Shown one piece after another: positions 52,153-60,952 of a DNA stretch of 64,000 nucleotides; positions within the stretch are counted from its first letter, which is position 1, and the number at the start of each line of letters is the position of its first letter. The stretch is from DATAFF01 sp963744915. Lineage in GTDB: Bacteria; Pseudomonadota; Alphaproteobacteria; Rhizobiales; Aestuariivirgaceae. The stretch is from contig CAVUUY010000007.1 in the NCBI GenBank assembly GCA_963744915.1, positions 1-64,000 on the forward strand, in the 5' to 3' direction. Under the pieces are notes generated by a model, which saw only the letters and a list, made by a program, of their open reading frames with translations, did no database searches and was not told the origin of the DNA. A program made the position numbers and the translations under genes.

Positions 52153-53346
52153 ATGCACATCCAAGACCTGAAGACGTTCGTGGTGGGCAATCCGCCGCCG
52201 TCATTCGGCGGCCGCTATTTCATCTTCGTGAAGCTGACCACCAATGACGGCATCAGCGGCATCGGCGAGATCTATTGCGATACTTTCGGCCCCGAGGTCA
52301 TCGCCGCCATGGTCGCCGATGTCTTCGCCCGCCATGTCGAGGGCATGGACCCGTTCTGCATCGAGGCCCTGTGGCGCCGTGTCTATGGCACCGGCTACAG
52401 CATGCGGCCCGACATATCGCTGGTGAGCGTGCTATCCGGTATCGAGATCGCCTTGTGGGACATCAAGGGCAAGGCATTGGGCAAGCCGGTGCATGCGCTG
52501 CTCGGCGGCAAGGTCCACGAGAAGCTGAGAAGCTATACCTATATCTATCCCAAGATCGAGGACGGCGAGAGCGAGAGCATCTATTGGGACCCGGAGCGGT
52601 CGGCGCGGCGCGCCGCCGAATATGTCGCGGCCGGCTTCACCGCCGTGAAATTTGATCCCGCCGCCCCCTATTCGGTGTTCGATCCGCGCCAGCCATCGCT
52701 GGAATCGCTCGATCTCTGCGCCAAATTCTGCCGGCTCATGCGCGAGGCTGTCGGCAGCCGCGCCGACCTTCTGTTCGGCACCCACGGCCAGTTCACCCCC
52801 GCCGGCGCCATCCGTCTCGCCAAGCGTCTCGAGCCTTATGACCCGCTATGGTTCGAGGAGCCGGTTCCGCCGGAGAAGCCGGAGGAGATGGCGCAGGTTG
52901 CCCGCGGCACCTCCATTCCCATCGCCACCGGCGAGCGGCTGACCACCAAATATGAATTTGCCCGGGTCCTCGAATGCCGCGCCGCTTCGATCCTGCAGAT
53001 GGCGCTCGGGCGCGTCGGCGGCATCATGGAGGCCAAGAAGATCGCCGCCATGGCCGAGGCTCATTATGCCCAGATTGCGCCGCATCTCTATTGCGGCCCG
53101 GTCGAGGGCGCGGCGAACATCCATTTCTCCGCCACGCTCCCCAATTTCCTGATCCTCGAAAGCATCCAGACCTGGGGCGGCTTCCATGCCGAGCTGCTGA
53201 GGACGCCGATCCGCTGGGAGGAGGGCTATGTCATTCCGCCCGACGAGCCCGGCCTCGGCATCGAGCTCGACGAGGCGGTGGCCCAGAGCCATCCCTATAC
53301 CGGCACCAGGCTTCATCTCGAAATGACCAACACCCCGATCCCGTGA
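52153..53346 (+). CDS. Enolase-superfamily (mandelate racemase/muconate lactonizing type) enzyme
   Basis: This 397-residue protein has the N-terminal capping domain (MHIQDLKTFVVGNPPPSFGG) and a (beta/alpha)7-beta barrel: ALWDIKGKALGKPVHALLGG, FTAVKFDPAAPYS, LWFEEPVPPE (metal Glu), IPIATGERLTTKYEF (metal Glu) and APHLYCGPVEG (possible general-base His). The position where the first metal ligand is expected reads FGTHGQFT, without an obvious Asp or Glu. Members dehydrate or epimerise sugar acids; the substrate here is unknown. GAGGAGG lies five bases before the ATG. The end overlaps the prmB start by GTGA. Confidence 0.82.
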   Translation: MHIQDLKTFVVGNPPPSFGGRYFIFVKLTTNDGISGIGEIYCDTFGPEVIAAMVADVFARHVEGMDPFCIEALWRRVYGTGYSMRPDISLVSVLSGIEIALWDIKGKALGKPVHALLGGKVHEKLRSYTYIYPKIEDGESESIYWDPERSARRAAEYVAAGFTAVKFDPAAPYSVFDPRQPSLESLDLCAKFCRLMREAVGSRADLLFGTHGQFTPAGAIRLAKRLEPYDPLWFEEPVPPEKPEEMAQVARGTSIPIATGERLTTKYEFARVLECRAASILQMALGRVGGIMEAKKIAAMAEAHYAQIAPHLYCGPVEGAANIHFSATLPNFLILESIQTWGGFHAELLRTPIRWEEGYVIPPDEPGLGIELDEAVAQSHPYTGTRLHLEMTNTPIP

Positions 53347-54248
53347 CCGTCGAGGAAGAGCTCTTCACCATCCGCGATCTCCTGCGCTTCGCCGTCACGC
53401 GCATGGAGAGCGCCGGCGTCAGCTACGGCCATGGCACGGACACCGCCATCGACGAGGCGGTGTTCCTCATCGCCGCGCCGCTCCACCTGCCGCATGACAA
53501 TATCGAGCCCTTTCTCGATGCCCGGCTGACGCTGGCCGAGCGCCGGGAAGCGATCGCGCTGATCGAGCGGCGGATCGCCACCCGCAAGCCCGCCGCCTAT
53601 CTGGTCAACCGCGCCTATGTCGGCGGCGTCGCCTTTTACGTCGATGAGCGGGTGATCGTGCCGCGCTCCTTCATCGGCGAGCTCATATTGAGCGGCCGGC
53701 TGGCCGAGGCCGGCCTCATCCCCGACGATTGCGCGATCACGCGCATCCTCGATCTGTGCACGGGTTCGGGCTGCCTCGCCATTCTTGCCGCGCTGGCATT
53801 CCCCGCCGCCGCGGTCGATGCTGTCGATCTTTCGGCCGACGCCCTCGCCGTCGCCAGGCGCAATGTCGATGACCACGGCCTGTCGCATCGGGTCAGCCTC
53901 TACCAGGGGGATCTGTTCGAACCGCTGCCCGATGGGCCTTACGATCTCATTCTCGCCAATCCGCCCTATGTCGCGAGCGCCACCATGGCGGACCTGCCGC
54001 CGGAATATCGCCACGAGCCCGCGCTGGCGCTGGCGGGGGGCCGCGACGGCCTCGATGTCGTCCGCCGCCTGCTGGCCGAGACGCCGGGGCGCCTCACCGC
54101 GACCGGCGGCCTCCTGTGCGAGATCGGCGCCGGGCGCGATCTCCTGGAGCGGGACTTTCCCCACCTGCCGTTTTTCTGGCTCGACACCGAAACGAGCCAG
54201 GGCGAGGTCTTCTGGTTGCCGGGAGCAGCGCTGGAGGAGGGCGCATGA
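53343..54248 (+). CDS. prmB: Ribosomal protein uL3 glutamine methyltransferase
   Basis: This 301-residue protein has an N-terminal helical domain (LFTIRDLLRFAVTRMESAGV, with YGHGTDTAIDEAVFLI typical of PrmB) and a Rossmann methyltransferase domain: RILDLCTGSGCLAILAALAF (motif I), VDAVDLSADAL, and the Gln-recognition motif LANPPYVAS. It methylates a glutamine of ribosomal protein L3. The GTG start overlaps the enolase-superfamily gene by four bases, and its end overlaps the M14 gene by ATGA. Confidence 0.9.
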   Translation: MTVEEELFTIRDLLRFAVTRMESAGVSYGHGTDTAIDEAVFLIAAPLHLPHDNIEPFLDARLTLAERREAIALIERRIATRKPAAYLVNRAYVGGVAFYVDERVIVPRSFIGELILSGRLAEAGLIPDDCAITRILDLCTGSGCLAILAALAFPAAAVDAVDLSADALAVARRNVDDHGLSHRVSLYQGDLFEPLPDGPYDLILANPPYVASATMADLPPEYRHEPALALAGGRDGLDVVRRLLAETPGRLTATGGLLCEIGAGRDLLERDFPHLPFFWLDTETSQGEVFWLPGAALEEGA

Positions 54249-55345
54249 TGTTCGATCTGAACTGCTTTGCCTCCGACTATGCCGCGGCCCGGACGAAGTT
54301 CATCGCCGCCGCCAATGCGGCCGGTGCCACGCTGCGCAATTATCGCAATCCGCACACCGGACCCGCCGGCGAGGAGCTTTGGACCGATGCGGCCTGGCTC
54401 GGGCCTGCGCAGGCGCCAAAAATCCTGGTCACCATCTCGGCGACCCACGGGGTCGAGGGGTTCTGCGGCTCGGGCTCGCAGGTCGATTTCCTCGACCGCC
54501 GGCCGGCATTGCCGGAGGATGTCGCGGTTCTCGCCATCCATGCGCTCAATCCCCATGGCTTCGCCTGGCTGCGCCGCGTCACCGAGGAAGGGGTCGACCT
54601 CAACCGCAACCATGTCGACTTCGCCAAGCCCCTGCCGCGCAATCCGGGCTATGCGGAGTTGGCCGATGCGATCGTCCCCGCGGCGTGGACCGACGCTGCG
54701 CTTGCCGCCGCCCGCGAGCGGATGGAGGCCTATGGGCGCGCCCACGGCCTCGATGCGCTGCGCATTGCCGAAAGCGGCGGCCAGTACACTCACCCCGACG
54801 GCTTGTTCTTCGGCGGCCACCGGCCGACCTGGTCGCGGCTGACCATGGAGCGGATCATCGCCGACCATCGAATTGCCGCGCGCGACCTTGTCTGCCTGCT
54901 GGATTACCACACCGGCCTTGGCCCCTATGGCTATGGCGAGGCGATGATCGCCGATCCGCCCGGCTCGCTGCCCGAGCGGCGGGGCTCAAGCTGGTTCGGC
55001 GAATCCGTGACCAACAGCATGGCCGGCACCACCAGCTCGCACGCCCAGTTCGGTTTTGTCGAGGATGGCTGGAAGGCCGTGCTCGGCGAGCGGGCGGTGT
55101 GCCTGACGCTGGAATATGGCTGCTTTCCCTGGTCGACGACCCTGGGCAGCCTGCGCCAGGAACAATGGCACAGGCTGAACCGCGCGGCTGCCGGCTGGAG
55201 CGATCCCGATACGGCGCGGGTCAAGGCCTATATTCGCCGGGCCTTCTATCCCGACACGGATTCCTGGCGGGAGCTGGTGTTGTTCCGCTCCCGCCAGATT
55301 GTCGGTCAGGCCCTGCGCGGCCTGGCGTCGGCCGAGGCTGGCTGA
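54245..55345 (+). CDS. M14-type zinc carboxypeptidase-like protein (DUF2817)
   Basis: This 366-residue protein has the M14/succinylglutamate-desuccinylase-like layout of DUF2817. TISATHGVEGFCGSGSQVDF carries the H-x2-E zinc motif, EEGVDLNRNHVDF the Arg/Asn substrate pocket, LLDYHTGLGPYG the third zinc His, and VCLTLEYGCFPWSTT the probable catalytic Glu. No signal peptide, so cytosolic. It may cleave a small amide or peptide. Coupled by ATGA to prmB, forming a three-gene operon with the enolase-superfamily gene. Confidence 0.83.
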   Translation: MMFDLNCFASDYAAARTKFIAAANAAGATLRNYRNPHTGPAGEELWTDAAWLGPAQAPKILVTISATHGVEGFCGSGSQVDFLDRRPALPEDVAVLAIHALNPHGFAWLRRVTEEGVDLNRNHVDFAKPLPRNPGYAELADAIVPAAWTDAALAAARERMEAYGRAHGLDALRIAESGGQYTHPDGLFFGGHRPTWSRLTMERIIADHRIAARDLVCLLDYHTGLGPYGYGEAMIADPPGSLPERRGSSWFGESVTNSMAGTTSSHAQFGFVEDGWKAVLGERAVCLTLEYGCFPWSTTLGSLRQEQWHRLNRAAAGWSDPDTARVKAYIRRAFYPDTDSWRELVLFRSRQIVGQALRGLASAEAG

Positions 55346-55358
55346 ACCGGCAAGCGGC

Positions 55359-56778
55359 TCAGCAGCTGTAATACATGTCGAACTCGACCGGGTGCGGCGT
55401 CATCTCGAAGCGCGACACCTCCTCGTTCTTGAGCTCGATATAGGAGTTGATCTGGTCGTCGGTGAAGACGCCGCCCTTCTTGAGGAATTCGCGATCATGG
55501 TCGAGCGTGGTCAGCGCCTCCCTCAGCGAGCCGCACACCGTCGGGATCTCCTTGAGCTCGACCGGCGGCAGGTCGTAGAGGTTCTTGTCGATCGGATCGC
55601 CGGGATGGATCTTGTTGAGGATGCCGTCGAGCCCGGCCATCAATATCGCCGAGAAGGCGAGATAGGGATTGGCCGAGGGATCGGGGAACCGCACCTCGAC
55701 CCGCTTCGCCTTGGGATTGGTGGTGTAGGGGATGCGGCACGATGCCGACCGGTTGCGCGAGGAATAGGCGAGCAGCACCGGCGCCTCGTAGCCGGGGACC
55801 AGCCGCTTGTAGGAATTGGTCGAGGGATTGGTGAAGGCGTTGCAGCTCTTGGCATGCTTGATCACGCCGCCGATGAAATAGAGGCAGGTTTCCGACAGGT
55901 CGGCATACTGGTTGCCGGCGAATAGCGGCCGCCCCTCGTTCCAGATCGAGAAATGGCAGTGCATCCCCGAGCCATTGTCCCCCATGACCGGCTTCGGCAT
56001 GAAGGTTGCCGTCTTGCCATAGGCGTGGGCGACGTTGTGGATGACATATTTGTAGATCTGCATGTGGTCCGCCATCCGCACCAGGCTGGCGAATTTCATG
56101 CCGAGCTCGTGCTGGGCGGCGGCGACCTCGTGATGATGCTTCTCCACCACGACGCCCATTTCAGCCATCACCGACAGCATCTCCGAGCGCATGTCCTGGG
56201 CCGAATCCATCGGGTTGACCGGGAAATACCCGCCCTTGGTTCGCATCCGGTGGCCCTGGTTGCCCATCTCATATTCGGTGCCGCCATTGGTCGGCAGCTC
56301 CACCGAATCGATGCGGAAGCCGGTGTTGTAGGGCTCGCTTGTGAAGCGGACGTCGTCGAAGATGAAGAATTCCGCCTCCGGGCCGACATAGACCGTCTCG
56401 CCGATCTTCGACTGCTTGAGGAAGGCCTCGGCCTTCTTCGCCGTCATCCGCGGATCGCGGTCATAGGCCTCGCCGGTGCCGGGATCGAGGATGTCGCAGA
56501 ACAGCACCGCGGTGGTCTGTGCATAGAACGGATCGGTATGGACCGAATCCGGATCGGGCATCAGCGTCATGTCCGAACTCGTTGATCACCTTCCAGCCGG
56601 CGATCGAGGAGCCGTCGAACATGATCCCGTCGGCGAATGCGTCCTCGTTGATCAGCGACACATCCATGGTCAGATGCTGCAGCTTCCCCCGCGGATCGGT
56701 GAAGCGCAGATCGACATATTTGACGTCCTTGTCCTTGAACATCGCGAGCACCGACTCGGCGCTCTTGCTCTTTGCCAT
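55359..56778 (-). CDS. glnA: Glutamine synthetase type I, one +1 frame lesion
   Basis: The first frame, from ATG 56778, reads MAKSKSAESVLAMFKDKDVK, YVDLRFTDPRGKLQHLTMDV and FDGSSIAGWKVINE. The second continues MTLMPDPDSVHTDPFYAQTT through the glutamine synthetase catalytic domain, with FIFDDVRF, the ATP-binding SGMHCHFSIWNEG block and RNRSASCRIPY, to the adenylylation-site segment NLYDLPPVELKEI. Plus-strand GAACTC at 56575-56580 carries one extra base; removing it gives INESDMTLMPDPD and a normal 472-residue protein. It assimilates ammonia. Follows glnB by 61 bases. Probably intact in the organism. Confidence 0.9.
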
Positions 56779-56839
56779 GTGCATTGCCCTATCGTTTCAG
56801 CGGATTGTCATAGCCCTTAATCGGGATCTTTGCAACCTA

Positions 56840-57178
56840 TCAGAGTGCATCCGTCCCGGTTTCGCCCGTCCGGATCCGGATCGCCTGTTCTACAGGCGTA
56901 ATGAAAATCTTGCCATCGCCGATTCGCCCGGTGCGGGCCGCCGTCTGGATGGCTTCGACCGCCTTGTCGACAAGTTCGTCCGCAATGACGATTTCGATCT
57001 TTACCTTTGGCAGGAAGTCCACGACATACTCGGCGCCGCGATAGAGCTCGGTATGGCCCTTCTGGCGTCCGAAACCTTTCGCTTCGGTCACCGTGATGCC
57101 CTGCAAACCGACTTCCTGCAGCGCCTCCTTCACCTCGTCGAGCTTGAAGGGTTTGATTATCGCCTCGATTTTTTTCAT
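56840..57178 (-). CDS. glnB: Nitrogen regulatory protein P-II
   Basis: This 112-residue protein starts MKKIEAIIKPFKLDEVKEAL. The T-loop GRQKGHTELYRGAEYVVDFL carries uridylylation Tyr51, and the B-loop and C-terminus TGRIGDGKIFITPVEQAIRI follow. It senses 2-oxoglutarate and energy state and controls glutamine synthetase adenylylation and NtrB. It heads the glnBA operon. The ATG at 57178 fixes the standard length; upstream frame is leader. Confidence 0.95.
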   Translation of the reverse strand: MKKIEAIIKPFKLDEVKEALQEVGLQGITVTEAKGFGRQKGHTELYRGAEYVVDFLPKVKIEIVIADELVDKAVEAIQTAARTGRIGDGKIFITPVEQAIRIRTGETGTDAL

Positions 57179-57237
57179 GCGTCCTCGTCCTGCTATGCGG
57201 GGGGTCAGCGCAGACTTACCGTCTCGCCAAGCGCGAG

Positions 57238-57254
57238 TGCACGGCCCATGCCAA
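57238..57254 (-). promoter_or_regulatory. Sigma-54 (-24/-12) promoter for glnBA
   Basis: On the minus strand the sequence TTGGCATGGGCCGTGCA matches YTGGCACG-N4-TTGCW at 11 of 13 defined positions, with GG and GC correctly 12 apart. It lies 60 bases before the glnB ATG. A perfect ATTGC-GA-GCAAT dyad at 57271-57282, just upstream, could be part of an activator site. NtrC-driven glnBA promoters of this type are known in Alphaproteobacteria. Confidence 0.7.
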
Positions 57255-57382
57255 CTGGCCATGAAAGGCGATTGCGAGCAATATCAAGGGTTTGGCTTGA
57301 GGAACCGGCGGCGGCGCCAAGGCGGCCGGCCTATCTGTTGGGCAATTGACCAATTTTTATGCAAGACCTCGGCGGGGCGGCC

Positions 57383-58870
57383 ATGACCGGGCCGATGCCG
57401 TTGGCGCTTCTCACCCCGGCGGAGATGGCCCGCGCCGATGCCCTGGCCATCGCCGCCGGGGTCCCGTCGCTGGCCCTGATGGAGGCTGCCGGCCGCGCCG
57501 TCGCCGAGGCGATCATGGCCCGCTGGACGAGCCGGCCGGTGCTTGTTCTGTGCGGTCCGGGAAACAATGGCGGCGACGGCTTCGTTGCCGCCCGTCATCT
57601 GCGCGACAATGGCTGGCCGGTCGGTGTCGCGCTCCTCGGTGCGCGCGACCGGCTGTCCGGCGATGCCGCAGCGATGGCCGAGCGCTGGCGCGGCCCTGTC
57701 GATGCCGCCGAGCCTGGTCGGCTTGCCGGTCGCCAGCTGGTGGTCGATGCGCTCTACGGCGCCGGCCTCGGCCGCGACATCGACGGCGCGGCCCGTGACC
57801 TCATCGGGCAGGTGAACGGCTCCGTCCTGCCGGTGGTGGCGGTCGATCTTCCCTCCGGGATCGACGGCACGACCGGCGCGGTGCGTGGTGTCGCCGTCAA
57901 GGCCAGCCTCACCGTGACATTCTTCCGGCTGAAGCCTGGCCACCTGCTGCAGCCGGGGCGCGAGCATTGCGGCGCCACGGTGGTGGCCGAGATCGGCATT
58001 CCGGCAACCGTGCTCGACGCGATCAAGCCGCAACTCTTCCGCAACGACCCCCGCCTCTGGCGCGACAGCCTGGTCCATCCCGACGCGGCCCACAAATATC
58101 AGCGCGGCCATGCCATCATGCTGTCGGGCGGCCCCTGGAACACCGGCGCGGCGCGGCTTGCGGCCATCGCCGCGCTCCGGGTCGGGGCAGGGCTCGTCAC
58201 CGTCGCCTCGCCGCCCGAGGCGCTGCCGATCAATGCCGCGCATCTCACCGCCGTGATGCTCGAAGGCGTGGCCGATCCGCAGAGCCTCGTCGCGATGATG
58301 ACGCGGCGCCGGGCGCGCGCGGTCGGCCTCGGTCCGGGGCTCGAGCCCGACCAGGCGACGCGGGCCATGGTCGAGGCCGTTCTCGCCACCGGCCGTGCCG
58401 CCGTTCTCGATGCCGGGGCCCTCACCGCCTTTGCAGGGAATGCCGCCGCCCTGGCCGCCGCGGTCGCGGCAGTGCCGGATCGCGCGGTGGTGCTGACCCC
58501 GCATGAAGGCGAGTTCCGCCGGCTGTTCGGCGACCTGGCCATCGACCAGGCCAAATGGCAGCGCGCCGCCGCTGCCGCCCGCCTATCCGGCGCGGTGGTG
58601 CTGCTCAAGGGGAGCGACACCGTCATCGCCGCCCCCGATGGGCGCATCGCCATCAACGACAATGCCCCGCCGACGCTTGCCACCGCCGGCTCGGGCGACG
58701 TGCTGTGCGGCGCCGTGCTGGGGCTCCTGGCACAAGCGGCGGGCGGTTTTGCCGCCGCCGCCGCCGCCGCCTGGCTGCATGGCGATGCCGCCGCCGGCTT
58801 CGGTCCGGGCCTGATCGCCGAGGATCTACCGGGTCTCCTGCCGCAGGCGCTGCGCCATGCCGCCACCTGA
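57383..58870 (+). CDS. nnr: Bifunctional NAD(P)HX epimerase/dehydratase
   Basis: About 495 residues. The N-terminal YjeF/NnrE epimerase domain has LLTPAEMARADALAIAAGVP, VLCGPGNNGGDGFVAARHLR and VVDALYGAGLGRDI. The C-terminal ribokinase-like NnrD dehydratase has KYQRGHAIMLSGGPWNTGAA, VLTPHEGEFRRLFGD and PTLATAGSGDVLCGAVLGLL (the GSGD loop). It repairs hydrated NADH and NADPH. The ATG at 57383 has a GGGGCGGCC leader and the usual start MTGPMPLALLTPAEM; an ATG at 57359 lacks a ribosome binding site. Divergent from glnB. Confidence 0.92.
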   Translation: MTGPMPLALLTPAEMARADALAIAAGVPSLALMEAAGRAVAEAIMARWTSRPVLVLCGPGNNGGDGFVAARHLRDNGWPVGVALLGARDRLSGDAAAMAERWRGPVDAAEPGRLAGRQLVVDALYGAGLGRDIDGAARDLIGQVNGSVLPVVAVDLPSGIDGTTGAVRGVAVKASLTVTFFRLKPGHLLQPGREHCGATVVAEIGIPATVLDAIKPQLFRNDPRLWRDSLVHPDAAHKYQRGHAIMLSGGPWNTGAARLAAIAALRVGAGLVTVASPPEALPINAAHLTAVMLEGVADPQSLVAMMTRRRARAVGLGPGLEPDQATRAMVEAVLATGRAAVLDAGALTAFAGNAAALAAAVAAVPDRAVVLTPHEGEFRRLFGDLAIDQAKWQRAAAAARLSGAVVLLKGSDTVIAAPDGRIAINDNAPPTLATAGSGDVLCGAVLGLLAQAAGGFAAAAAAAWLHGDAAAGFGPGLIAEDLPGLLPQALRHAAT

Positions 58871-58988
58871 GGTGGCTCCATTTCTGGGGCGCCTGCCCAA
58901 TTCCGTTGTGGAAGGGAAAATTGCCGTTTGCTATAGAGGCGCGATCTTGCGGCCGGGGGTTGTCGATCCCCTGCGGCATGGTGGTCTG

Positions 58989-59074
58989 GCGGGCGTGGTG
59001 AAATTGGCAGACACGCAGGATTTAGGTTCCTGTGGGCTCGTCCCGTGGGGGTTCAAGTCCCTCCGCCCGCACCA
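58989..59074 (+). tRNA. tRNA-Leu (anticodon UAG)
   Basis: Acceptor GCGGGCG pairs with CGCCCGC, discriminator A, CCA encoded. The anticodon arm CAGGA-TTTAGGT-TCCTG gives UAG. The long variable arm (GGGCTCGTCCCGTGGG) and T-arm GGTTCAAGTCC fit a class II Leu tRNA. It lies between nnr and tig on the same strand. Confidence 0.93.
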
Positions 59075-59142
59075 TGTCCGGCCCAATATGAGCTGATCGC
59101 TGCGGAAGGCGCCGCTCCCGGCGCCGCAAAGGTGAATTGACG

Positions 59143-60651
59143 ATGCATGTGACCGAGACGCTGAATGAGGGTCTGAGGCGGCAGTTCCGCGTGGTGGTTC
59201 CGGCCGCCATCCTGGAGCAGCAGCTGACGGAGAAACTGGCGGAAATGGGCTCGCGCGCCCAGATTCGCGGCTTTCGTCGCGGCAAGGTCCCGGTGAACCA
59301 CCTCCGGCGGCTCTATGGCCGCTCGATGATGGCCGACGTCATCCAGAAGCAGGTCGAGAATTCGAGCCGTGACGCGCTTGCCGAGCGCAACGTCAAGCCG
59401 GCCTATCCGCCCGAGATCGCGCTCCCCGAGGGGGAGTCCGAGGTCAGCGGCATCATCGATGGCACCTACGACCTGTCCTTCACCATGAGCTTCGAGGTGG
59501 TGCCGCCGGTCGAGATCGGCGATTTCTCCAAGCTCGAGCTCGTCCGCCATGTCGTGCCGGTCGAGGACAAGGACGTCGCGGAGGCCCTGTCGCGGGTCGC
59601 CTCCCAGCAGCGGACCTTCGCGGCGAAGGACGGCGCCGCCGAGACCGGCGACCGCGTGACGATCTCCTTCGCCGGCCGGGTCGACGGCGAGGCGTTCGAG
59701 GGCGGCAGCGCCGAAAGCGTCCCGCTCGACATCGGCTCCGGCCAGTTCATCCCGGGCTTCGAGGAAAAGCTGGTCGGCGCCAAGGCCGGCGACGACCGCA
59801 CCGTCGAGGTCACCTTTCCCGACGACTATTCGGTTGCAGCGCTGCGCGGCAGACCGGCAACCTTCGATGTCAAGGTCGAGAAGGTCGAGACCGGCTCCGA
59901 CCTGCCGGAAGACCAGCTGGCCGAGCGGCTCGGGGTCGAGAACATCGACCGGGTGCGCTCCCTCATCCGCGACCGCATCGGCGAGGATCTCGGCGGCATG
60001 ACCAACGCCAAGCTGAAGCGCGACGTTCTCGACGCCCTGGACAAGCAATATTCCTTCGAGCTGCCGGCCAAGCTGGTCGAAGCCGAGTTCAATCAGATCT
60101 GGTCGACGCTCGAGCGCGAGATGAAGCGAAACGACCAGAGCTTCGAGGCAGAAGGCACCACCGAGGAGGAGGCCCGCCGGGAGTATCGTGCCATTGCCGA
60201 GCGGCGCGTCCGCCTCGGCCTCGTGCTCGGCACCATCGGCGAGAGTGCCGGCATCGTCGTCACCGACGAGGAGATCGAGCGGGCGCTGGTCGCCCGCGCC
60301 CGCCAGTTCCCCGGCCAGGAGCGCAAGGTCTACGAATTCTACAAGAAGAATCCCGGGGCGATCATCGAGATACGCGGCCCGCTTTTCGAGCAGAAGGTGA
60401 TCGACCACATTGCCGGCCTGGCCAATATCAAGGATGAGACCACGAGCCGTGAAGCGCTGGCGGCGATGATGGAGGACGATCAGGATTTCGATGATCACCT
60501 GCATGATCACGATCACGATCACGATCACGATCATGACCACGGCCACGGCCATGATCATGACCACGATCATGACCACGATCATGACCATGACCATCACGCC
60601 CATGATCACGATCATCACCAAGGCGACAATCAGAACGAGGAGCGGAAATAG
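59143..60651 (+). CDS. tig: Trigger factor with long His/Asp tail
   Basis: This 502-residue ribosome-associated chaperone has three regular domains. Residues about 1-120 are the ribosome-binding domain with the signature SRAQIRGFRRGKVPVNHLRR (GFRxGKxP). Residues about 160-245 are the FKBP-type prolyl isomerase domain (GDRVTISFAGRVDGEAFEGG; SGQFIPGFEEKLVGAKAGDD). Residues 250-440 are the helical C-terminal cradle (IEIRGPLFEQKVIDHI). Unlike standard trigger factors it ends with a 41-residue block (452-492) containing 22 His and 15 Asp, followed by QGDNQNEERK. This tail should bind nickel, zinc or cobalt, as in SlyD. The ATG at 59143 has AAAGGTGA upstream. Confidence 0.92.
   Translation: MHVTETLNEGLRRQFRVVVPAAILEQQLTEKLAEMGSRAQIRGFRRGKVPVNHLRRLYGRSMMADVIQKQVENSSRDALAERNVKPAYPPEIALPEGESEVSGIIDGTYDLSFTMSFEVVPPVEIGDFSKLELVRHVVPVEDKDVAEALSRVASQQRTFAAKDGAAETGDRVTISFAGRVDGEAFEGGSAESVPLDIGSGQFIPGFEEKLVGAKAGDDRTVEVTFPDDYSVAALRGRPATFDVKVEKVETGSDLPEDQLAERLGVENIDRVRSLIRDRIGEDLGGMTNAKLKRDVLDALDKQYSFELPAKLVEAEFNQIWSTLEREMKRNDQSFEAEGTTEEEARREYRAIAERRVRLGLVLGTIGESAGIVVTDEEIERALVARARQFPGQERKVYEFYKKNPGAIIEIRGPLFEQKVIDHIAGLANIKDETTSREALAAMMEDDQDFDDHLHDHDHDHDHDHDHGHGHDHDHDHDHDHDHDHHAHDHDHHQGDNQNEERK
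60484..60618 (+). repeat. GATCAC/GACCAT tandem repeat encoding the His/Asp tail
   Basis: Imperfect six-base units GA(T/C)CA(T/C) run for about 135 bases inside the tig gene. Synonymous variation (GAT/GAC and CAT/CAC mixed) argues that the amino-acid pattern has been kept by selection over time rather than being a very recent slippage product. Confidence 0.85.
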
Positions 60652-60663
60652 CTTTCTTCGGGC

Positions 60664-60870
60664 TCAGGTCTTTTGCCGGCTGCGCTCCGGCCAGTCGCAT
60701 TTCCAGCGCCGGATCTGCCATTTGGGATGGGTCGAGCCCCATTCGGCGAGATAGAGCGGCGCCTCGGACATGCAGTCGTTGAGCGACCCGCGAGACTCGA
60801 AATAGAAGGTCTCGTCATGGCAGCTCGCGCCATTGAGAAACGCACAAACCGTGACAATAAGCGCCACCAT
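60664..60870 (-). CDS. Small exported Cys-containing protein
   Basis: About 68 residues. A hydrophobic N terminus (MVALIVTVCAFLNGASC) is followed by HDETFYFESRGSLNDCMSEA, PLYLAEWGSTHPKWQIRRWK and CDWPERSRQKT. Short proteins with this order (signal, Cys, HPxWxIxxWxC) are common in Hyphomicrobiales and are probably periplasmic with a disulphide. Function unknown. A GTG two codons upstream (60876) is an alternative start. Convergent with tig, 12 bases apart. Confidence 0.7.
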   Translation of the reverse strand: MVALIVTVCAFLNGASCHDETFYFESRGSLNDCMSEAPLYLAEWGSTHPKWQIRRWKCDWPERSRQKT

Positions 60871-60952
60871 CGCCACCTCGGCATTCAGAACGATCTCGGC
60901 AACCGGGAACGGAGTTCGAAGAGCAAAGTTTCGCGTTCGATCGAAGCGCCGC

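Noticed and set aside
56575..56580. glnA as a true pseudogene or programmed frameshift
   Set aside because: One extra base at a GANTC-like site in an otherwise perfect gene, repeated in three other genes, is better explained by sequence error.
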